Shown here: positions 55,579 through 64,000 of the stretch, piece by piece
Layout of the letters: each line of letters begins with the position of its first letter
Numbering within the stretch: the first letter of the stretch is position 1
Assembly (NCBI GenBank): GCA_028023455.1
Contig: JAQFVV010000027.1
Location: 4,399,845-4,463,844, forward strand
Source: Epiperipatus broadwayi
Taxonomy: Eukaryota > Onychophora > Udeonychophora > Euonychophora > Peripatidae
Length of the DNA: 64,000 nucleotides
Direction: 5' to 3'
Notes under the pieces: model-generated
Database searches by the model: none
Told to the model about the DNA's origin: nothing
What the model saw: the letters and a program-made list of their open reading frames with translations, nothing else
Position numbers and translations under genes: made by a program

Positions 55579-58280
55579 TGAAAAATTTAACTGAAATCTG
55601 AAGTGGATAATGGCAAATTGAATGACTGCATCGATTCTGAAATTGATAGTCTTTAAAATATCAAAACAATTAAAGGTTATAGTTTGTTGATAACAAGACT
55701 TCTAGTATATTTTCATAAGAGAAAAGGTTATTGAAGAAAAGAGATGTTTGTCATAGTGTGTGTAAGAACCAGGAAAAAGGTGAGGCATTGGTCTCAGGTC
55801 AAGAATGGGAAAGGGCACCAAATTGGTGAAAAATAAAAATTAAATAATGCAAAATAAATAAAAAAGCCAAATGTATCATGTGATGCTTGTCAAATATTTC
55901 AAACAAACTAACAATTTGAATTAGATGCTCTCTCACTCGATACACTCATTTCCTTGTTTGATATTGCTCTAGTCTGCAGTATGATACAAATATGTCTAAC
56001 CCTGTGTAGTCACTTGGGTGTACTCGAATTATCATATTGAATGGGAGTGCCCAAGTGAGTACGTGAGTTTGGGCATATTCATTGTAGATTAAGGAGCATT
56101 ATTTGTGCAGCACTAGTATGACATAGCTAGCAGAAGATATTACTTTAAATACATTAAACTTAAGGTAGGTTCTCTATTATATAAATTTGTACAAATGTTT
56201 TAATGTATATATAATGGCAAAAATTTATCTTCCTGCCTCAGGTGAAAATATATCTAGGCCTGACTCTGGTGTGTGCAATTACAATGAAAATCTGACATTT
56301 TACTATTAATTTTATTTTTAAAAATAAAATTATGGTAGCATAAATCTTTTACTATTATTACTTTTTGAATGAATGAATGAGTAAACACACACACATACAT
56401 CAAACATCTACAAAAATCTTCTCTCAATTTATTATATTGCTTTTTGAATTTTTTATACTATAATCTTAATATATATATGAATATTATAGACTTAAAAAAA
56501 CATCAGTGTTATATATGTGTGTGTGTTGAAAAATATTCTACATGTGCAGTTTAGTAAACAATATGTATTCTGTTGTAATCAAAACTTATCAATAAAACAT
56601 AGGCTATGATATGTGAGGAATCTTGGAACAAAATATAATATATATCATGACTACTATATTTGCACTAGACAATACAGAATATTTATGATATTTCAGGAAT
56701 CTTGGAACAAAAAAGAAAAACTTACAAACCTTCTCCAACGAACATAGAGTATTCTGACCTGATGACTTACATGTTACTGCTTTTCTTTGGAGAGATAATA
56801 AAGATTTGTCCTGCAGCATAATAATTAAAACTGTCTATATATACATACACGCACACACATATCAACTAATCTCTATATTCTATGTATATTGTGCAGCTAT
56901 TATTTTTTATATTTTAGAAGATCGTTTTAAATTAATCTATAAATGTTTTTTTATTCTAATTATATTTAATTTCAAGATTTTTTTCAAAAAAGAATTTTCT
57001 TATATTTTTTGTGAAGTTCTACAAAAAATAGGTATAACCCTTTATGCCGAATTTGATGGAATCATAAGGCTATGGACTATATATAATACGATTGGAAAAA
57101 CATTGGGTATTTTAAGAACGGTTAAATTATTTACGTATTTAATTTAAATACAGCATAAAAAGTTGTTTCTTAAGAATATTATTTATCAAATAACTTTTTG
57201 CTTGAGTTCCAATAAGTAAATCAAAGAATTTAATTATAAGCTTGAAAGATAACGTTGCTGTTCACCCAGACGATGTCAACTTGTCTTTAAAAACAATTAT
57301 CATTCACTTAAATCAAATTATAAATAAACCATGGACCTCCAACGACTAGAACCAAATTCTTGCTTTACGAATGGGTTTTAACAGAAAATAAGCAAAATTA
57401 TTCAAACTGTTTAAATTACAGTAACGCACAATAAATGGCATATATACATATACAGTCCAAGTTGGTCGACTTCTTCAACAGAATCTGAGACCCTAAATAT
57501 TGTTACAAAAATAAAAGAAAACGAATATATTTATAAACAATTTCAAAAACAAAATTACATAAAAAAATACATTTTTTATTATATATTATTAGAAAATTTA
57601 TATTTGCCTTTAAATATACAGTGGTCGAGATGGATTATTTGTAATGTATATTGAGGTAATTCCATACTTTGCATCAGTTAATAATATCTAGCAAGCATAA
57701 TGTTAGAGCTGAGTTGATGATTGTCATCAAATTCTGGACATCATGTGATAAAAACCATCAGGAAATATTCCAGGGATATACCTTATTTCTTTATTAACAT
57801 TATTTAAAAGATTTTTTTCATAATAATTTAATAGTTAAAGTAGCCAATATATGACCCTTTATCTATAATATCTGGTTAAATCAAGAATCAGATGAATTAC
57901 TCCTGGACGAAATGTAACATGGACTTGATATTCAGACCTTCAGATTTTAGCAGCAACTTTTATTCTTCACCACATCTGTGCTACTTACAGAAAGCTTTAG
58001 TAAGTAATAGATGCAGATAATGATGATAGAGATGTGATATTTTATTGGTTTTATCTGTCCATTTTCATACAAAGTAACTGAAACATCACACTATTTAAAT
58101 AAATAACAATAAATAATTTGATAAACAAATGTGTAATAATCTAATTTCCAGTCGAATTATCTTAGTTCTATTCTCAAGCCAATAAACCTTTTTATTCAGC
58201 CATATTTGTACATCCTTTATAATACAACTATTATTAATCCTTTTAAACAGGTAAAACTCACTATACACATTGCCACAGAC
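55579..58280. other. AT-rich stretch without recognised content
   Basis: No family recognised. A short inverted pair, CACTTGGGTGTACTC against GAGTGCCCAAGTGAG, lies at 56,010-56,062. A 113-codon frame (56,806-57,147) is rich in Ile, Phe and Tyr, has no domain, and is most likely compositional. Confidence 0.4.
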
Positions 58281-58284
58281 AGAT

Positions 58285-58505
58285 CTAGATGCAGTGCTCT
58301 CAGATCCAAGGCTCCTCACTGATGAAGGTCACAAGCCAGAAATTAGTCTGAGTAGACACTAGATGGGGATTTTATGCACAAGCCTTCTGGCATCCATTGA
58401 TTACTCTAGCTTGCTGTGTGTGGCAATATGTATAGTGAGTTTTGCCTGTTTTAAAACAGTTATACACAAGCATAAGAAGTGGTGGCCATGTGATGTTTAT
58501 TGGCT
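58285..58505 (+). repeat. SINE-C copy, forward, with tail
   Basis: Body words in order: GCAGTGCTCTCAGATCCAAG, CACAAGCCAGAAATTAGTCT, GACACTAGATGGGGATTTTA, CATCCATTGATTACTC, GTGAGTTTTGCCTG, then tail AAGCATAAGAAGTGGTGGCC and ATGTGATGTTTATTGG. About 220 bases; the most complete single copy. Confidence 0.75.
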
Positions 58506-58539
58506 TATTATTAATCCTCTTGTAAATTTTATCTTTCTA

Positions 58540-58556
58540 ATGTAAATGAAATTCTT

Positions 58557-58590
<34 letters not shown>

Positions 58591-58596
58591 TTCATT

Positions 58597-58642
<46 letters not shown>
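58540..58642. repeat. TA microsatellite enclosing an inverted repeat
   Basis: ATGTAAATGAAATT, a TA run, its inverse AATTTCATTTACAT, then a second TA run. A hairpin has formed across the microsatellite. Confidence 0.85.
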
Positions 58643-59515
58643 GCCTACCAAATTAAATTTAAATAACCAGAAATGTTATTTCTTTAATAGACATCTCAGA
58701 ATTGTCTTTTTGTTGACATATCACAGGCATGTCAAGAGACAAATTCAGAAAAGATAGTAACATTTATATGTCATTGAAAATGTGCATGATTTATTCCTGA
58801 CCAACTTTAAAACATTCATTTTATAACTTACAGCATAAAATAAAAAATATATGACCACACACTGTCTGCCGATAATAAATACCCCATGTTTTAAATGCAT
58901 CAATGATATAACTGCATAATATCAAATCTTTGATTTGGTGTTACATTTAAAGATTTGAAAAAAAATTATATTTCATAGCAGAAATCTGCAATCTATACTC
59001 CCAATTGCCAATAGTTTAACCATATTTCAAAATATGTGTTCCTTGATCACGATTGAAATTTTTGTTTAACTTATTACTCAGCATAATTTCTACCCCAATC
59101 TTCCTCAATAAACATTTTAAATCAAAGATCATCTAGAAAATATGATACACTTTTTTCAAAGCTGTCCATACTTCTTATCATTGTGGTGCTTTTTCTTTTA
59201 CAAGCAAATAACTCATCTTTAACAATTGCTCAAGAAAAAATATAATTTTTGTGTATCCTTATATTGCCATAATAATTACTCATATTCTTAGAACTATGTG
59301 GCTTGCTTGCCTCTAATTTTTGACAACAAAAAACATGATGTTCTTAAAAAAATAATAAAGAATGTTATAAAATATATTTATATGCTCTAAAATATTTACC
59401 TAGAAGTACAATAACTAAAAAAATCTTTATCATTTACACAAACATTCATTCTGCCTTATCAGGCAACTGGGAAGAAAGACCATGGTGTTTCTTGATCATA
59501 AACTCAGAGGTAAAA
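58643..59515. other. AT-rich stretch without recognised content
   Basis: No recognised feature. Confidence 0.45.
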
Positions 59516-59519
59516 AGCC

Positions 59520-60090
59520 AATACCGATTGAAACATAATGGATGAAATTAATCATAGAATTAAACTTGGTTGGAATGCTTTTGGTAGAAATAACTTGATA
59601 CTGCAAGAAAATATGCCTATGTGTTTGAAAAGGAAGGTTTTTAATAAATGTGTTTTACCAGTTCTTACTTATGGATCTGAGACTTGGACACTTAATAGAA
59701 AAGCAATACAGAGACTTCAGACCACTCAAAGAAGTATGGAGAGGTGCATTTTGGGAGTAACAAGAAGAGATCGAAAATGCAATATATAGGTAAGAGAACA
59801 AAGAGGTGTTACTGACCTCATTGAAAAAATTAAAAGACAAGTGGAGTTGGGCTGGACATATTGCTAAAAGAGATGGTAACAGATGGACAACTGAAATCTT
59901 AAACTAGATTTCAAGGGATTGTAAAAGACCCAGAAAAAGACCACATGTGAGATGGATGCATGAAATAAGAAAGTGTGCATGGATGATGTGGAGAAGAGAA
60001 GCTAAAGATCAGAGAAGATGGATTGAACTTGGAGAGACCTTCATCCTACAGTGGATTTATAATGTTTGATAATGATAATGATGACGATGA
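59520..60090 (+). mobile_element. RTE-like element, copy D (5'-truncated)
   Basis: Frame 59,538-59,789 reads MDEINHRIKLGWNAFGRNNL, NMPMCLKRKVFNKCVLPVLT, YGSETWTLNRKAIQRLQTTQ, RSMERCILGVTRRDRK. A stop replaces Trp in the following N-x-W-V-R-E-Q stretch, and a frameshift occurs at about 59,830. Later blocks RKRPHVRWM and RREAKDQRWIELGETFILQW are present. Tail TGATAATGATAATGATGACG. The least decayed of the short copies. Confidence 0.87.
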
Positions 60091-60528
60091 CAATGAGAAA
60101 AATTTAACAGAACAATATTTTTCTTAGTTGTATATTTCTTTAGAATAATATAAAGCATATAAATTATAAATTCATCTACATAAAATGGAATCACTTTCAT
60201 CTGCCCTCAAAAACTAGTCGTAAAGTTTACATTTTTATAAGCTATGTATCATAAGTCATGCAAATTCTGTTTTTTCTCCTGTATATATGTTAGTACTTGT
60301 ATAAAATTTGTTATTAATAGAGATGATTTTATATATTTAAAAAAGAGTACAACTCTGAATGTTCTTGACTGTTATAAACATAACTGATTTATTTAATTAT
60401 TTTTAGCTTCATTGCTGTTACATTTATATACATTTAAAATAAAGTTAGCTATCAATTATACCTCCAGTGTAAATCTTGGTATATACAATATTTAAATACA
60501 AGTATAGTATATATACTATAAACTAGAT
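60091..60528. other. AT-rich stretch without recognised content
   Basis: No recognised feature. Confidence 0.45.
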
Positions 60529-60530
60529 AT

Positions 60531-60702
60531 AATTAGAGGGGATTTGAACCCAGACTTCCAAGCTGCCTTTAGTCATCCAATCCATCTTATATGATTGATA
60601 TGCTTGTCCACATACATGCATACATGTGATTGTGTGTATCAGTTATATAAGATGGATTGGATCATTAAAGGGAGCTTGAAAGTTTGGTTCAAATCCCCTC
60701 TA
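60531..60702. mobile_element. F1 foldback, short form
   Basis: A nearly complete palindrome without the core. Left: AATTAGAGGGGATTTGAACC, CAGACTTCCAAGCTGCC, ATCCAATCCATCTTATA. Right: TATAAGATGGATTGGATC, GGGAGCTTGAAAGTTTGG, TTCAAATCCCCTCTA. The two arms meet at about 60,615. It shows the minimum structure of the family: two tRNA-like 3' halves joined head to head. Confidence 0.8.
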
Positions 60703-62800
60703 TATATATATAAGTACATACCTATTGCCATTAAACTGATTATAATTCAAAGATATTTCCTTCTTTGGGTCCTGTTCTTATAAAACAGAAAACATAAAGA
60801 TAAACCAGTGAGGCAGTCATATCTCAGATCGATCTTATATAAATAGTATTCTTAATATTAAATCCTTCATAGAAAAGATCAGTTTCAGATCCAATTTTTG
60901 GTAACCAAAATAACTTCTTGAATATTTGTCTTTATAATACCATAAATATGAAATATATTTAATTATATAAACCAAAGATCTAAATAATTGGTATTTTAAT
61001 AATAAGTTCTCACACATAAAAATATATTTCAATGTAGATTAATGCAAGGGTCAAGTTTACACACAAAGCAATATTTATCATATTTAAAATAATCAATTTA
61101 TCTATTTAATTTAAAATTACAGTCGTTATAACACTATTTTAAAAAAAAAAAATTCTTAAGCAGACTTTTATTCTAGTTTTTGGACATTTTATGTATCTTG
61201 GAAACATATTTCCACATGCGTGCATACGCAGTGCATTTATTGCTATGATATTTGTGCTCTCTGGCTAATTTACTTAAATTGTAATATTATATAACAACCT
61301 AAAATAGTATTACAAAACCTTTTGTTTAATTATAACTTTTATTTTTTTTCATTAATTGATCATTTTAAAAATATACATTTTTTTAAAAACATTATTTTTT
61401 AAAAACTAATTCTATAAAAAGAAACAAATATTTTGTTTTGTTATTTTTTTATTTTCTTAAAACATTAAAATTAAATATTAAAGAAAAATAATTTAAGATG
61501 CTTCTTTTAAATAAGTTTAAAAAAAAACACGAATATTTCATTTCTGCATTTTTATTAATTAATAATTTAGAGTAATTTGAAAATCAAATTTATATAATTA
61601 ATTATCTAATAAGAATAACTACACAATATATATAAGTCCATAAGGTGTTAGAGCAAAAGTAAGATTCTTAAAGTAAATCTAAATAATAATCAGTTTGTAT
61701 TTTTAAATAATTCATATCACATACAAACAAATATATATATAATTATGGTCAAACATTTCTTAGCAGGAATATTTTAGCAGCTTAAGGTCATGCTTTATAA
61801 TTGATGTTGGGATCTCCCTTGCAGACATGTATGTACATGTATTTTTTTTAATTTTCTTTTTCTTCCAAGGAGTAGCTAAAATGTCATGTATAAGCTTCCT
61901 TCACAAGATTATTTTTTCACCTCTGATTTACAATTTGTTTAATGCAAGTTACTGCATAAATACTTGCTTTTTCACCGTTATATTTTCTTAGTTCCATTGT
62001 AAATTGAAACATCTTGATCCAATGTTGACTTCAGACAGTCAGCATATTTCCTTCTTCTTAGCCATTAAACGTAATGTCCAGATTTAGTAGCAGTAGTAAA
62101 TTGAAAACTAGGAACTATAGAGATAAGAGCTAAGTGCTAAGAGAGACTTTCTAAAGAAATTTACACTTACATATATTCTGATTGATCTTTTTGTTTCTCA
62201 TAACCTTCGATTTTTTCACTACATTTAATTTTAAAAAATAATTTTATACCCAATAATTATCTACTTAATCAAATTCTTATCTTGGAGTAGAAACTACATT
62301 AGATTTATCTAATTACTTATATTTATACTTTATTATCTCCAAGAAAAAAAACTAAAATACAACATTAAAATTAAATAAAATTAATATTTTTAAACTTCTA
62401 TTTTTTAATTAAAACAAAATGTAAATGCTTTAATTAAACTTTACCTATTTTTTAAAATCTACTTTACTTATGTTGTTTTTAAGTAAACACATATCAACAT
62501 AAATTCATCGATACTAATGTGAACCATTCATGACTTTATCGGCCTTTGGATCTTTAAGTTTATTAATACTTATAAGGATGAATTTTATCACTTCTGAATT
62601 CAATAAACATAAATAAGTAAAAGTAGTATATTTAATTACTTTTTCCAACTTCAAAACAATTAATTATAATTACATATCATCTCACACTTAGATATCATTT
62701 TATTGATAATGATCAAATCCAATACTTTATGCTATTAAGAGTTCTTTAATATTCAATTTTATTTACTATTACAGAAATTGTATGTAATTTAACCAAAACA
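60703..62800. other. AT-rich stretch without recognised content
   Basis: Among the most AT-rich parts of the window. No coding pattern or repeat family recognised. Confidence 0.5.
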
Positions 62801-62804
62801 TATT

Positions 62805-63235
62805 TATATCCTAAGGACATATGTTGTAATGTTTATTATAATAGCTCAACAATATCTTGTTGAGTACTGAGAATAATCTCATACCAAAGCACAAAATAAA
62901 GAGTTTTGAAAAGATCAGAGTGTCCATCTTATCTTTGAATCTAAATTTAGTTATTTAGCTCCAATCTAAATCTAAACATCACAGTGCATGTGCTTATGCT
63001 CTAAATCCCTTCCATTTAAATTATATAAAGAAACATCTTCATGCTCTCAAACTAAGACATTTTAGATTGGCCTATATAACTAAATTTACGTTCAAAAGAT
63101 AAGATGGCCACTTTTAACTCTTCAAAATCTCTATCTTGTGCTTTGGTTTGAGAGTATTCTCAGTACTCAAAAAATCAGTATTGAGCTATTATAACAAATA
63201 TTACAGTGCATGTGCTTAGGATATAAATCCCTTCT
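62805..63235. mobile_element. 0.43 kb foldback element
   Basis: The left end TTATATCCTAAGGACATATG and right end (reversed) TTTATATCCTAAGCACATGC match. Inner pairs include TATTATAATAGCTCAA, AGTACTGAGAATAATCTC, CCAAAGCACAAAATA, GAGTTTTGAA and CATCTTATCTTTGAA with their inverses at 63,085-63,205. The centre repeats ACAGTGCATGTGCTTA, which also occurs at the right end (63,204), suggesting internal rearrangement. No coding frame. Confidence 0.75.
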
Positions 63236-64000
63236 GTTTATATTAAGACTTTTAAATGCTGGAACAAAAAGTAATGTGTGAAAGACCATTTTTATTTGTC
63301 TTGACCTATGGTACAGATCATGATAATGAATAAGCACTATCTTCTCATAAAGGTCTACTCTCCAGACTTTAATTTGAACTTTTCTGTATTTATACTAGAA
63401 TGAATTTTGATATTTTGTGGTGTAAATTATGAGATTTATAAACTCTTCTTATCTAATAATGATAGTGAATGTTAGGCTGAGATCTCTGACTACACGTCTT
63501 TAATAAAATATTCAAAATGATTGCAGTTACATTTTTAAAACTGTTCCAACTAATATATCTTTGTATTTCAATGTAGTCTTTATTTGCATCATTCTCTTAT
63601 GAAAATTTTGTAGGCTAATAAGCACCAATCAATCTTATTGACATCAAAAGAATTTTTACTTTGTCAAAGTGAGACTTTACATATTGGCCCCATCTACAAA
63701 TCTTAAAATCCAGCAGTTCTTTTTGCTGAATTAGCAATTGTAGCTCAAACTTTTCTCTTTCAAGCCACTTATAATCTTACTAATATTTGTTGTTCTTATC
63801 TTATATATAAAATATGTATTTTCTCTATTGTCTGATTGGTGAATGAATATTTGTCTGATGTGATGGATCAAATTCACAATCATTACATTTATGTGAAGGA
63901 AATAATTCTGCGAATAAATAAAGAACACGGGGGGGGGGGGGATCAGTATCACTGCTTTTTACTACAGAAATATAGTATATAATTTGTGGTAAAGATTTTC
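63236..64000. other. AT-rich stretch with a 13-base G run
   Basis: Nothing recognised apart from the homopolymer G run at 63,929-63,941. Confidence 0.5.

Noticed and set aside
56806-57147. 113-codon plus-strand frame
   Set aside because: Residue make-up follows AT-rich composition; no domain, no splice or promoter support.

Overview
This 64 kb window looks like intergenic or intronic DNA from a very AT-rich animal genome (impression: well under one third G+C; not computed). I could not support any host protein-coding gene, rRNA or canonical tRNA. Almost everything recognisable is a transposable element or its remains: several non-LTR (LINE) families, an RTE-like family in four copies, GIY-YIG retroelements of the Penelope-like type, a Merlin DNA transposon, two mariner-type relics, short tRNA-like SINEs, and many foldback (inverted-repeat) elements. 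This mix, with UTR introns and TTAGGG-like repeats, points to a metazoan, perhaps a mollusc or other lophotrochozoan, or a cnidarian. The sequence does not settle the taxon.

Layout. 0-9 kb: SINE copies, a decayed mariner (about 2.5-3.1 kb), a GIY-YIG relic (3.5 kb), a 1.1 kb inverted-repeat element holding telomere-like repeats (5.35-6.45 kb), a MITE (6.5 kb), palindromic F1 elements (7.5-8.5 kb) and a LINE C-terminal fragment (8.6-8.9 kb). 9-17 kb: RTE copy A (minus), a foldback with two head-to-head tRNA-like units (10.7-11.4 kb), a perfect 43-bp palindrome (12.35 kb), LINE-1 family copy 1 (13.3-15.0 kb) and a diverged duplication around a long TA repeat. 17-25 kb: SINE-C foldbacks, a GIY-YIG relic (18 kb), and the longest LINE copy (21.2-23.9 kb, minus). 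25-34 kb: an F1 element, a 1.7 kb repeat-poor stretch (25.4-27.1 kb) that is the best place to look for host sequence, a decayed LINE endonuclease interrupted by a SINE with target duplications, and RTE copy B. 33-44 kb: a jockey/CR1-like LINE tail, RTE copy C, two hairpin elements, a GIY-YIG relic, an internally deleted Tc1/mariner (40.7-41.6 kb) and a foldback. 44-55 kb: a 0.8 kb foldback, a long GATA array, a Merlin element (50,135-52,975) with matching 8-bp target duplications, a tandem duplication whose two halves are a filled and an empty SINE site, and a Penelope-like relic followed by a hammerhead-like motif. 55-64 kb: an inverted repeat, SINE copies, RTE copy D, an F1 element and another foldback.

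No operon-like cooperation exists here. The relationship between elements is parasitic: SINEs with 9-15 bp target duplications presumably used LINE machinery, and truncated RTE copies and MITE-like foldbacks depend on enzymes encoded elsewhere. All coding copies seen are broken by stops, frameshifts or truncation. Family assignments rest on motif recognition, not database search.
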